DNA from: Lumbricus terrestris | Taxonomy: Eukaryota; Annelida; Clitellata; Crassiclitellata; Lumbricidae | DNA length: 64,000 nucleotides | Direction of reading: 5' to 3' | NCBI GenBank assembly: GCA_949752735.1 | Contig: OX457047.1 | Coordinates: 5,224,967-5,288,966 of the forward strand | Shown here: positions 32,957 through 42,389 of the stretch, one piece after another | Position numbering within the stretch: the first letter of the stretch is position 1 | Layout: each line of letters begins with the position of its first letter | Notes under the pieces: model-generated | Databases searched by the model: none | Seen by the model: only the letters and a program-made list of their open reading frames with translations | Told to the model about the DNA's origin: nothing | Made by a program: the position numbers and the translations under genes

Positions 32957-33644
32957 ATATTATCAATCGTGTGTTTGTGCAGCGTTTTGGCTTCCATTGT
33001 CATTGACGCGTTTCTCTTAGAGGTGACGTTATATAAATGTGCCGTTAAGCAACAGTTTTATCGTAGCAAATCAATTAGCTGTGAATCAAATGTGCTGTCG
33101 ATGGATTTAGCTGAGGAATTGGCAACTTTATTTAAAATTAATCCGGATCACAACAGCTATAATAATTGTTCCCGCCATTTCCATTCCATAAATATATGGG
33201 GATTTAGAATCACGTCATTCACCAAATAGAAAAGATCGCCAATGGCCATTGACGAAACAAAGTAAACTACGGACATTATTTTTTATACGTTTCATCTAAA
33301 TAAGAAACACGATTTGGTATTTATAATTTGTCATGACTAAAAGTGACTGATGGATTGAAATATAACTTGTTCTTTTTAAAGACGTCAACAGCCATAGCAG
33401 TCATACGATATCGTTTGATTTTCTGGAAATAAATAGAATCAGATCTATTAATAATAGATCGCACAGTTATAGCAGTTGATTTAACTTTGGGACATCATTA
33501 TTAACTTCTAAATGATTGGTGGACCAAACAAAGCTTTAACACTGGCATCATTATAACCCATTAATTCCAGTTTCTTATAATTTATAACTATGACTATGAC
33601 GAAGTAACGAAATTCATGTTGAATTGTCGCGCAGCCTTAGATTA

Positions 33645-33684
33645 GCGACACCTCTAAAACGATAATAAACAATTTTATTTATAC
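33645..33684 (+). promoter_or_regulatory. snRNA-type PSE + TATA-like promoter (duplicate)
   Basis: Duplicate of the site at 31992, in unit 2. Confidence 0.55.
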
Positions 33685-33750
33685 GTAAATCTCAACAAAA
33701 GCGAGATTGGAACACTCTGCCACTAATAATTATAAATCTAGTACCTTGAG

Positions 33751-33836
33751 ATTAAGTGCTGTACTATGCCGAGCAAATTTCTGTACAGGATAACGGCCTC
33801 TGTTGTCATAGACCCTGGTCAAATTTGAATCCATCC
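33751..33836 (+). mobile_element. T-family retroposon, downstream copy
   Basis: AAGTGCTGTACTATGCC to CCCTGGTCAAATTTGAATCC, with a short CATC tail. It is one of the two parental copies of the unequal crossover. Confidence 0.8.
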
Positions 33837-33894
33837 ATGCGAGATTGGAACGACATAATTTATTAAGACTACTAAGTTAAATGGTTCAAATTGG

Positions 33895-34000
33895 ACAATT
33901 ATATTAATTCATTTTCTACTGCATTGTATATGCTGTAAATTGCCGTCAACGGCCTTTGATGTCAAACGACGACGTTAAAACTTGGAGAAATTTAAAAAAA
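33895..34000 (+). mobile_element. LINE tail 'GTCAACGGCC' fragment
   Basis: TTGCCGTCAACGGCC, then TGATGTCAAACGACGACGTT, matches the fragment at 62330-62400. Both appear to be 3' ends of one non-LTR family. Confidence 0.5.
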
Positions 34001-34545
34001 ATGCTGAATCTGTCAAACTTCAATAAGAAAAACTTTCGTCGATGTTTGGAGGGGGCAGCGATTTTTAGCAGGCTGTTGTGAAATGAAAGATGACCGGTGG
34101 CTGGTGCGAAAATATTTCAGAATAATGGTTGAAGAATATTTGACGCAATTTCATCATTATGCTGGTCAATGAGGCCCAGATAGATCCATCTTACGACTGC
34201 TGGTTCACATGATGGCCATTTCAATTTCTCATACGTTGCGAATTTGTAGGCAATTCATGGAATATCGCAGTGCAGGTGAATGATTTTATTTACAGCGTCG
34301 GAAGTTACATGTTTCTAATAAACGACTATAATCACTGTTTTAATAATTTACTGAAATTTATTGAAATCGGAATTCTTTTTCTAAGTCTTACGACCTTTTA
34401 TTCACATTTCGATGATTTTTACCAAAAAATTCTATTTTTAAAGTAAAAAAACCGCAGTGGCAAAAAGCTAAATATTTAAAAAAAACTATAAACCTAGACA
34501 ACACCGAAAAACCTAGATATAGGAGGGAAAAGCTATGAGTGGCAT
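34000..34545. other. Degenerate GGCATCCCTG-type repeat; otherwise unique
   Basis: 34430-34545 (ACCTAGACAACACCG, AAGCTATGAGTGGCATC) matches the right half of the repeats at 38128 and 38594. 34130-34265 shares CACATGATGGCCATTTC with the sequence near 42745. Confidence 0.45.
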
Positions 34546-34610
34546 CACCGATTACGTGATAGAACAGGTAAAAGAAGGGGCAGAAATTATATAATTAATA
34601 CGAAATTGCT

Positions 34611-34649
34611 TACTTATACCTTATATTGAAATTGATTTGGTGGTGTTTA
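34611..34649 (-). promoter_or_regulatory. snRNA-type PSE + TATA promoter, minus strand
   Basis: TAAACACCACCAAAT (34649 to 34635), a 16-bp spacer, TATAAGTAA. No family X core follows. A weaker candidate, TCACACACCTTCAAT with TATTTGT, lies at 34990-34950 (minus). Confidence 0.55.
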
Positions 34650-34659
34650 AGTTTCTTTT

Positions 34660-35120
34660 AACAAGCCATTCACTGACGAAAACACCTAAAAGAAAACATC
34701 ATGCAGAAACTGATCCAAAGAAAGCTAGGACTGCTTTGACACATCTGTAGAATGAGCAGCGAGAGAAAGATCAAAGCTCCAAGAACTGAGCCACACGGCA
34801 ATGAACAGAAGACAATGGAAGAGCCTAGTGAAAATGGCATCAGACACCTACGGGCGTTGAACCCATGGCTGCTGATGACATTCTTAACGTTGCACAACAT
34901 TATTTACACCAATTGTATCACTATTAGTGGCGATATTTAACGAGTTTCGATACAAATAGTATATCAAATTCCAAATTGAAGGTGTGTGAAGTGAGCAGAA
35001 AACGTTGCCATTAAATTCCAACGACATCTGGCGACTGACAAGACCCATGACGTCATTCTATAGTCACGTGCAACGGTGTCAGAATGTGGCAAAGCAAATG
35101 AGACGCAATTCAAGATTTGT
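34660..35120. other. No gene seen
   Basis: Short frames only; nothing supported. Confidence 0.35.
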
Positions 35121-35188
35121 GCAGTTTCATTTATAAGACAAATATCTCTCAAAATAACAAGTCATTAACTACGGATTCATTCCAAAAG

Positions 35189-35824
35189 TTAATATCTTCC
35201 GTATCCATATCCGTGGTCGTCAACGTGTCCACCATATCCACGGTTTCCGACGTGTCCGCCAGTGCCTGGAACACCTTCCCAGCGCGCAGTTCCCGTTCCG
35301 GAACCCACGTGTTCTGCCACGTGATTGACGTAGAGTTGGCGCGCAGCGTTTCTGTAGTTATCTGGCCTATTAAAATCAGCAAAACAAAGTGTTATTATAG
35401 CGCCAAATTTTAATTACTATAATGACACAATTAACGGTTTTAATTGAAAAAGCGTCATTAAATGGCGTATAGGCGCTTCTCTGGATAGAACTGCTCTGGA
35501 ACATCATGGGGCACTTGCTGATTGGTTCCAAGTTGGAAAGACTTTCATCAGTCACTATTATACACTAGGACCAATAAATGATTTGTTTTCACCAACAGTC
35601 TCTCATTCTTTCAAGGCATTTCTGTTTCACGTGATGGCTAGACATAATTATATGCCTTTGAATAATAGTCATTCTTCGAGAGGTGATGTAGCAATTTATA
35701 GATACAATGCTATACGATTATACAGCTGAGCTTACACGTCGTATCTGTGACCAGATTGGTAATGTTCGTTTCCAGCGAAGACTGAGGCGACGGCGACAAC
35801 GAACAAGACGATTAGGAGCTTCAT
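35189..35824 (-). CDS. Small secreted Gly/His/Tyr-rich peptide gene, copy 1
   Basis: Two exons. Exon 1 (35824-35736) starts MKLLIVLFVVAVASVFA, a clear signal peptide with a cleavage site before GNEHYQSGHRYDV. The donor is GTAAGC. Exon 2 (35351-35189) follows acceptor CTACAG and encodes NAARQLYVNHVAEHV, a Gly-rich middle and the end GYGGHVDDHGYGYGRY, then TAA. Predicted total is 83 aa. The exon-2 frame was chosen because differences among the three copies fall more often at synonymous third positions in it; a second frame (ITTETLRAN...) is also open. An alternative donor, TCTG/GTCACA, with acceptor GGCCAG also keeps the frame. TATA box at 35919-35927. I do not recognise the family; a secreted antimicrobial, structural or adhesive role is possible but unproven. 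Confidence 0.72.
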
Positions 35825-35918
35825 CGTGACTATCTTCAGATCTGTTGTCGGTGTCGGCGGAAGGTGCAGACGAGACGTCGTAACTGATGCAATAACTGAC
35901 AACTGCACAACCACCGAT

Positions 35919-35927
35919 CCTTTTATA
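35919..35927 (-). promoter_or_regulatory. TATA box of peptide gene copy 1
   Basis: TATAAAAGG in minus orientation, 95 bp before the ATG. The flanks ACCGGTTTCCGG and ATCGGTGGTTGTGCAG are shared with copies 2 and 3. It faces away from the copy 2 TATA box, about 490 bp distant. Confidence 0.8.
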
Positions 35928-35929
35928 CC

Positions 35930-36285
35930 GGAAACCGGTGTATGCTTTGTTGTCTGTATTAGGCATACACCTACACACGTGCGCCAAAATGACTGACAGG
36001 TGTGTAAACAGACTGAAGCGGAGCTGTAGGCCTAGAGACATAGAAGGCTGCTGGAGAGGGAGACAGATAGATAAACAAACATGTAGGCAGACAGATATAC
36101 ATACATATAGAGTCACAAAAAGAGGCAGAGAACGGGAGAGACAACTGAAACGATACCAGACGTTCAGAATACCTGCAGTTGTTAAGTATTATTCAGCACG
36201 TGTGGGCATACAAGTTATGCAACATTGTCATTGTCAAGACAATACGTCTATTATTGATTGATGAAGGCATAGGCCTACTGTGCAT
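35930..36285. other. Intergenic spacer between divergent peptide genes
   Basis: Holds no gene. It contains a CAGACAGATA-rich stretch (36060-36110) and the duplication border; homology of copy 2 to copy 3 begins at about 36287. Confidence 0.5.
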
Positions 36286-36420
36286 CCAACATTATCTAAA
36301 TATTTTTGCATGACCAGAAACTGTGCATAAGTGTGTGCGTTTGTGTGTTTGTATGCATGTGTCTGTGTATGTGTCTTTGTGTGTCTGTGTGTGTTTAATG
36401 GTTATCACACCGGTTTCAGG

Positions 36421-36429
36421 TATAAAAGG
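36421..36429 (+). promoter_or_regulatory. TATA box of peptide gene copy 2
   Basis: TATAAAAGG, preceded by CACACCGGTTTCAGG and, further up, a GT-rich run (36330-36395) also present upstream of copy 3. The start is expected near 36451 (GTCAGTTATT). Confidence 0.8.
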
Positions 36430-36524
36430 ATCGGTGGTTGTGCAGTTGTCAGTTATTGCATCAGTTACTTCGTCTTCGTCTGCCCCTTCCGCCGACGCCG
36501 ACAACAGATCTGAAGATAGTCACG

Positions 36525-37590
36525 ATGAAGCTCCTAATCGTCTTGTTCGTTGTCGTTGTCGCCGTCGCCTCAGTCTTCGCTGGAAATGAACATTACCAAT
36601 CTGGTCACAGATACGACGTGTAAGCTAAACTACCTTGTATATTGCGTTGAATCTAAATATTTATTATCTATTGATAACTCTCGAAGAATTATATATTCTG
36701 AAGCGACGTCATCACGGAAACCCGGTGGAAAAAATGCATCGAAAGAGTGAGAGATGATAATGATTCACTAAGCCAATTAAGTGTAGTGAGTGATGACAGT
36801 CTTTCCAACTCGTGGGACCAATCAGCAATCAGCGCAGTGGCGGCGCCATGATTTTCGTTTTGGGAGGGCTGGAATTTCCGGAAAAATTTTCCGTTTCAGT
36901 CGCTAAATTTCTGACGATCTTTTTTTATTTTTTAGTCATCGACCAAAATCCGAAGAAAATTTTCCATTTTCGCCGTCAACATTTCTGACGATCTTTTTTT
37001 TAGTCATTTGATCGAAATCTTTGAAAATGGTCCTTTTTCATAATACGCCGAACTGTCTATCAAACCTCGTGCTTACCTTTACGGTTATTTTGGTGGGGGG
37101 ATCTAAAGTGGGTTATTCGCGCAAATACTTAATTTTTACATGGAAAAAAACTGGATGGCTTTTTTAGGGGTTTAGCCCCCTAGCCTCCCCTTGCGCCGCT
37201 ACTGAGTCAGCGTCCGACCAATCAGCGTTCGATGATGTTCCAGAGCAGTTCTATTTATAGAAGCCTCTTCACGCCATCTACTTACTTGTATAACATTGTA
37301 TACGCCTCTTCAATTAAAGATCAAAGCTAGCCGTAAATCACTCGTTCATTCTGCCATTATGGTAATTAATATTTGGCGCTATAACAATACTTTGTGTCTG
37401 CTGATGTAATAGTCCAGATAACTACAGAAACGCAGCGCGCCAACTGTACGTCAATCACGTGGCTGAATACGTGGGTTCCGGAACGGGAACTGCGCGCTGG
37501 GAAGGTGTTCCAGGCACTGGCGGACACGTCGGAAACCGTGGATATGGTGGACACGGTGACGACCACGGACATGGATACGGAAGATACTAA
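36525..37590 (+). CDS. Small secreted Gly/His/Tyr-rich peptide gene, copy 2
   Basis: Exon 1 36525-36619 (MKLLIVLFVVVVAVASVFA, two residues longer than the other copies, then GNEHYQSGHRYDV), donor GTAAGC. Exon 2 37428-37590 after acceptor CTACAG encodes NAARQLYVNHVAEYV, WEGVPGTGGHVGNRGYGG and ends GHGDDHGHGYGRY-TAA. 85 aa in total. The mature part is rich in Gly, His, Tyr and Asn, has no cysteine, and shows repeated GYG/GHG steps. The intron carries a hAT MITE at 36835-37204. The head-to-head partner of copy 1; likely co-regulated, though this is inference. The exact splice sites need cDNA. Confidence 0.75.
36835..37204. mobile_element. 370-bp hAT MITE in the copy 2 intron
   Basis: The ends CAGTGGCGGCGCCATG and TTGCGCCGCTACTG belong to the 24701 family. 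The TSD is aatcagcg (36827-36834) against agtcagcg (37205-37212), one mismatch. The interior has two GACGATCTTTTTTT..TAGTCAT blocks. The homologous intron of copy 3 lacks it. Confidence 0.85.
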
Positions 37591-37695
37591 CTTCTGGAAT
37601 GAATCCATAGATCATGACTTATTATTTTTAGAAAGATTTGCTTTAAAAATGAAATTACGAAAATCTTAAACTGTTTCATCTAAGACATTTGTGTA

Positions 37696-38040
37696 TTTAA
37701 TCAATCAATCAATCAATCAATCAATTAATCAATCAATCAATCAGTCGGTCGATCAGTCAGATTTTGGTTCAACACCAAATAAGATATAATTCTTCAGAGG
37801 CGATCCCGACTCAGGCGTGGGCAAAGAGGAATGTCTTAGGTAGTCTATAGAACGAGTTAGACGGATCCCGCGCAAGGGAACGCAGTCCAGATGGGAGGCT
37901 ATTCTGAAGAGACGGACCCACAATTCAAGAAAGGCATATCTGTGTATTGACTGTGTGAAAGCCATCAGATGTCGAGGAACCATGAAAACTAATGTAATCC
38001 AGATGTTCATCATTATTTTAGGCAACACTAAATTTCATTA
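37696..38040 (-). mobile_element. CR1/L2-like LINE 3' end with (AATC)n tail
   Basis: In minus orientation a degenerate C-terminal coding stretch is followed by the tail (TGAGTCGGGATCGCCTCTG) and GATT repeats at 37696-37745. A similar tail follows copy 3 at 59130-59175, so the insertion predates the gene duplication. Confidence 0.6.
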
Positions 38041-38127
38041 TTAGGTAGGCCCTAAATATAAAATTTCAATAAATTACTTGTTTCATTGGCAGTCGGATTC
38101 CTGCCATCCAGAAATAATACCTACAGT

Positions 38128-39020
38128 CAGGGATGCCACTCTGAATTTGGGGAAAAAGGTCAAATTCGGTAGAAAAAAGGCTAGAAAAGGTTAGATTGAC
38201 AATTTCTCTGAAAAACATGGATTTTTCCATTTCTCCGGCTTGAAATTTCTGACGACTTTATTTTTAGTCATACGACGATTAAAATTTCCTCTCTTTTCCT
38301 TCTCGATAAAATTTCTGATGACCTGTTTTCAGTTTTCGTTGCAAAATTTACAACTTTTGGTCAAAATTCACAAAATTCTCGTCTCTTTCCACATCTTTTT
38401 GTATTTTCACATGAAGAAAATCATTTTTTATGTAAAATGTTGGAAAAACCGTCGTGAGAAAAAAGATTGATCCAGATAAAAAAAACCTAGAAACCTTGAC
38501 AAGACTGAAAAAACTGCGATTGGCATCCCTGCCTAGTGCCTACTGTAGTACTTCCAATTTAACATCACTGCATTAGAGAGGAGACCAACTGTACAGGGAT
38601 GCCACTCTGAATTTTTTAAAAAGGTAAGATCCTGCCAAAAAAGGCTAGTAAGGACTAGATTGAGAATTTATGAGAAAATACATGGATTTTTCGATTTTTC
38701 GCGCTTGAAATTTAAATTTTAGGGGGAAGTTTTTTTTATCATCCGACCATAGTTTGTTACTTTTCCTGAAAAATGTTTTGATGACCATATTTTTTAGTCT
38801 TTTGCTTCAAAACCTACAACTTTTGAGTTCTGTCTTCACAACATTTTCGACTTTTTCACGTCTTTTGTGCATTTTCACCCAGAAAAGGTCACTTCTATGT
38901 GTAAAAAGTTGGAAAAAGCCGACGTGAGAAAAAGGCTAGATCCTGACAAAAAAACCTAGCAACCTAGTTAAGTCCGAAAAATCTAGATCTAGGTGGAAAA
39001 GGCTATGAGTGGCATCCCTA
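38128..39020. repeat. Pair of CAGGGATGCCACTCTG repeats
   Basis: Two related units (38128-38531 and 38594-39020) each start CAGGGATGCCACTCTGAAT and end GGCATCCCT. Each is followed by an almost identical flank (CACTTCCAATTTAA, ATCACTGC). Because the flank is repeated too, this looks like a tandem duplication of an element plus neighbour. They contain GACGAC/TTTTTTAGTC blocks like the hAT MITEs, but I found no clean TSD. Confidence 0.7.
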
Positions 39021-39072
39021 CCTGCAGCACTTCCAATTTAATATCACTGCGTGAGATTAGATTTTATTTAAG

Positions 39073-39160
39073 ATGGATGGATCCGATTTGACCAGGGTCT
39101 GTGACAACAGAGGCCGTTACCCTGGACAGAAATTTGTTCGGCGTACTACAGCACAATGAA
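39073..39160 (-). mobile_element. T-family retroposon, minus strand
   Basis: GATGGATGGATCCGATTTG, CCAGGGTCTGTGAC and CCGTTACCCTGGACAG: the same element as at 30432, reversed. Confidence 0.8.
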
Positions 39161-39189
39161 CTTGAATTAAGATGTTGAAGGAAGGCGGT

Positions 39190-39226
39190 TCTTATAATGC
39201 ATTAGCCACGGTTTTAGAGGTGTTTA
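39190..39226 (-). promoter_or_regulatory. snRNA-type PSE + TATA promoter, minus strand
   Basis: TAAACACCTCTAAAA (39226 to 39212), then TATAAG about 15 bp on. The T-family retroposon sits just downstream, close to the predicted start. Confidence 0.6.
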
Positions 39227-39358
39227 AACAGATCATAATGACGTTTAACTATTTTGCACTAATTGTATATGCATGACTCAGAGAACCATTACCTTTTATC
39301 TTCAAAGTTTCTCTCTGATTTTGCGCAGGTTGTGTTGGCGTATTCTTCTGTTTGCTAT

Positions 39359-39652
39359 CAAGGCCGTAGCTATGGGGTGTTTTGGGTGTTTGAGCACCAC
39401 CACCCGAAATGAAATAATGTGAAAATGATACAATGCATTTGCTGGCATACGTGTATGATGTAAAGAACTATAATTTTCGTGTAATGTAATGGCTGCCCAG
39501 AATGAGCTATGAGAACCCAATACGCTTCTCCAAATCCTTTAGTCAATTGATTCGGTTGCTTGTCGCGATATAAAAACTGTTGCCACCATTGATTGATGGC
39601 TTCCTCACGTTCGAGTAATCACCCTCGAAATAAAATCCTGGCTGCGGCCTTG
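39359..39652. mobile_element. 294-bp hAT MITE (CAAGGCCGTAGC family)
   Basis: The ends CAAGGCCGTAGC and CTGGCTGCGGCCTTG carry perfect TSD tttgctat at 39351-39358 and 39653-39660. No coding content. A fragment of the same family is near 19000-19045. Confidence 0.9.
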
Positions 39653-39769
39653 TTTGCTATTTCCACGGTCATCTATATTCCATTCGAAGAGCCTGAGCTT
39701 TACAGTTTCTTCGGTGAATAACCAGCTTTCCATAGAACGTATTAGCTCCAATCACTCCAGTTGAATAAG

Positions 39770-40185
39770 AATCTGCAAATCATTGTAGTTGGTCCGGTGG
39801 TCTGGAATGGCCTTCCATTTGAGCTACCCCTACACACTGGGACTCTACCAGGATCGTTTCTTACTAAACTTAAAACTGTTCTTTTGGTGCGTGCTGGAGT
39901 CGGGCAGGGCTTTTTTAACGTGCAGTTGTACACAAAATGTGCAGTTCTACATGGATTTGTGCAGTTGTAGAAGCACTTCTTTACAGTAAAAACTAGCAAA
40001 AAATGGTCATTGTCACCCGATTGGAAGTAATTTACCATGGAGGATGGGAAGGAAAAGGAGTTGTGCAGTTCTAAAATTCCTTAAAAACAGCACTGGAGTC
40101 GGGAGCGCCTCTGAGTAGTTTTTACGTGAAGGAGCGCTATATAAATGTCCAAATGAATGAATGAGTGAATGAATGAATGAAATCC
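39770..40185 (+). pseudogene. CR1/L2-like LINE 3' end split by a MITE
   Basis: Coding remnant IIVVGPVVWNGLPFELPLH to KTVLL, then the tail GGAGTCGGGAGCGCCTCTG and AGCGCTATATAAATG with (AATG)n. The MITE at 39905-40095 lies within the tail. Confidence 0.8.
39905..40095. mobile_element. 191-bp hAT MITE (CAGGGCTTTTTT family), copy 1
   Basis: The ends CAGGGCTTTTTTAACG and CCTTAAAAACAGCACTG carry perfect TSD gagtcggg at 39897-39904 and 40096-40103. GTGCAGTTGTACAC and GTGCAGTTCTA motifs repeat inside. A second copy, inverted, is at 40872-41066. Confidence 0.92.
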
Positions 40186-40311
40186 GCCTTCTGGTCTAAG
40201 GAAGAGATCAATAATACGCTTCCATCAAATTAAACATCTGATAAATTAAGAATCCAATTAAGCCACTATCTAAAACGATGCTGCGTCGTATAAGAAAGAT
40301 GAGTGTCTGTC

Positions 40312-40385
40312 GTCTCCCTCCTCATTTAACCGAGCTTTGGACTGGCACCACCAGAATAGCGGCAGACGCATGGCAATACATTTAC
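40312..40385 (-). ncRNA. Family X core, copy X10 (no promoter seen)
   Basis: In minus orientation GTGGTGCCAGTCC, then AAATGAGGAGGGAGACGAC. No PSE is found within 150 bp upstream; it is probably a decayed copy. Confidence 0.4.
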
Positions 40386-40579
40386 ACTCTGAAGCAATTC
40401 TAAACGACGCTGAACCGTTGCAAAAATGATTTACGACGCCGTCCAGTATCCATGTAAATGTAACGTAAATATCTTCTCAGTGCCCACAAAAGCCATATCA
40501 GAGAGACAACAGCTTATTCACCGGCGCTTGGCTTGCTGCTGGCACTACAATAGCACGAAAAGCGGCGGCGTGATAAAAC

Positions 40580-40800
<221 letters not shown>

Positions 40801-40871
40801 CCTTGCACCTGAATGTCAAACATTCAGCAACAATTACAAAAATATTAAGGCAGCAGGAACAATTTAAAATT

Positions 40872-41066
40872 CAGGGCTGTTTTTAAGGAATTTTTAGAAC
40901 TGCACAAGCCCTTCTTTTCTTTCCCATCCTCCATGGTAAATTACCTCCAATCGGACGACACTGGCCTTTTTTTACTAGTTTCAACTGTACGGAAGTGCTT
41001 TTACAACTGCACAAATCCTTTTAGAACTGAACATTTTGTGTACAACTGCAAGCTAAAAAAGCCCTG
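40872..41066. mobile_element. hAT MITE (CAGGGCTTTTTT family), copy 2, inverted
   Basis: CAGGGCTGTTTTTAAGG to TAAAAAAGCCCTG, with TSD ttaaaatt (40864-40871) against ttataatt (41067-41074), one mismatch. Its right end forms part of the palindrome at 41058-41140. Confidence 0.88.
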
Positions 41067-41140
41067 TTATAATTGATAGCAAGACAATTGATACTATAAT
41101 ATAGTATCAATTGTCTTGCTATCAATTATAACAGGGCTTT
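41058..41140. repeat. Perfect palindrome 1 (40-bp arms, 3-nt loop)
   Basis: AAAGCCCTGTTATAATTG... on the left is mirrored perfectly to ...CAATTATAACAGGGCTTT around the loop aat. The arm contains the MITE end, its TSD and 23 bp of flank, so the inverted copying happened after the MITE insertion. Confidence 0.95.
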
Positions 41141-41141
41141 A

Positions 41142-41226
41142 ACAAGATATCGTTAAAGTAATGCCCAATAATTGATCATTATATTATAATGATCAATTAT
41201 TGGGCATTACTTTAACGATATCTTGT
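41142..41226. repeat. Perfect palindrome 2 (42-bp arms, 1-nt loop)
   Basis: ACAAGATATCGTTAAAG... is mirrored perfectly to ...CTTTAACGATATCTTGT. It directly abuts palindrome 1 (1 bp apart). Loop-less palindromes of this size are normally unstable. Confidence 0.95.
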
Positions 41227-41367
41227 GACTACCTCAATAGATTTGACAAGACTAGTTTAGAACAATAACAGTCGAACGACGCGTATGAGCAAACAGTTGA
41301 TACACTTGGATGGCGGGTGGTTATGACGTTATTCACTCGAAATTAATACAACCCTGTGGTTTATTAT

Positions 41368-41405
41368 TAGACACCTTTAAGCTATAGATACAGATAATAT
41401 AAACG
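41368..41405 (+). promoter_or_regulatory. snRNA-type PSE + TATA promoter
   Basis: TAGACACCTTTAAGC at 41368-41382, about 15-16 bp, TATAAACG at 41398. GATGCAG (41407) and CTGCATC (41444) downstream could pair. Confidence 0.62.
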
Positions 41406-41441
41406 TGATGCAGTTTTATCTTATTGTAATCACTTAGATGA

Positions 41442-41702
41442 AGCTGCATCATCCATCTCAGCATTGATCGTAATAAAGATTTTAAGGCATCAAATACATC
41501 TAAACCAGTAGATGGTGCAGAAGAAAATGCAGCAGAAGATGATGACCAAATTACGAAGTCAAAATCTTTTGTTCTTGGGGTCTTGTCAACTGTTGGTAAA
41601 GCTAAGTCTAGAAATCATGTTCAGTTCTTGATCTGGCGTGCGGCATCTGCAATATTCTTTGATGATGAATCAGAATTTAATTATAACGACTGTACATTAT
41701 AA
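41442..41702 (+). other. Open frame without ATG, acidic, unknown
   Basis: 86 codons open from the stop at 41439 to TAA at 41700. No ATG starts it. It contains KASNTSKPVDGAEENAAEDD, then KSKSFVLGVLSTVGKAKSR and LIWRAASAIFFDDESEF. Composition looks protein-like (charged, few rare residues), so it may be an exon or a TE-derived fragment. I do not recognise it. Confidence 0.3.
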
Positions 41703-41814
41703 ATAGCGGAAGATTATGATTCTTTGTCCATTATGGCACTAACCATTCTTCAGTAGAATGCACATGTTCTGCGTGGCAGTAAAGTAGCACAGTGACTGGA
41801 AATTCAGAACTAAA

Positions 41815-41846
41815 TATGATACTATAAAACGTATTAAAGGTGTCTG
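41815..41846 (-). promoter_or_regulatory. PSE-like box with weak TATA, minus strand
   Basis: CAGACACCTTTAATA (41846 to 41832); at 16 bp only ATTTAG. Probably decayed. Confidence 0.35.
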
Positions 41847-42014
41847 GAGCCAGCGGAAACTACAATAATATATTTCGCATAAACGTCTTTGGAGATGTCA
41901 AATTCTATAATGGGGCTGCCGAAAGATAAGATATTTTTATTCGTCATTTTAACGGCATCCTGTTTCAAAATCGCCTGTTGGCTCAAAATATTTAGAACTC
42001 AATAACACCATGCA

Positions 42015-42209
42015 TCATGAAGGTAGCTGACCAAGCAACCTTTGCTGACCCTGCGACATTTCCTCCTCAAGGACGGATTCGATCGGAGAATGAAGGACGT
42101 CCTTCGACTGATCGCAGAGACGATGGACTTCAACTTGAACATCGTATGACAGCTTTAATTTCTGAATGGTGGACAATAGGAGTTTCGGGATTTCAGTTTT
42201 CGTTGCCAT
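42015..42209 (-). other. Repeated peptide-like sequence (HRLCDQSKDVL), copy A
   Basis: A 64-codon minus-strand frame with DVQVEVHRLCDQSKDVL and PIES. The same motif is encoded at 42782-42979 (plus: MELHRLFHQSKDVL...IES) and at about 52570-52500 (minus: IEVHHLCDQPKDVL). Three copies on both strands suggest a repeat with a coding history. No family recognised. Confidence 0.4.
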
Positions 42210-42389
42210 TTATCTAATAATAATAAATCTTCATTTATAGAGCGCCATTGTGAAAATGAAGCTGATTGAGAGTCACATATTTCCGCAAGATCAATAGTAA
42301 GTTCAGTGGCAGATTTAATTATGCATGGACCGATTAGACGAAATGCTACTACTGTAACAGGACATATGCGAGATCATTGACGCCAGCGG

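Larger units (their letters stand above)
30490..33795. repeat. 1653-bp tandem duplication (two units)
   Basis: Unit 1 (about 30490-32140) and unit 2 (about 32141-33795) are almost identical, at an offset of 1653 bp. Differences seen by eye are few: CACTATTGG/CACTTTTGG, CGAAGCGC/CGAAACGC, GCAAAACTG/GCGAAACTG and a 4-bp insertion near 33725. Each unit carries a family X core, a SINE remnant and two PSE promoters. Unit borders coincide with T-family retroposon copies. Confidence 0.95.
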
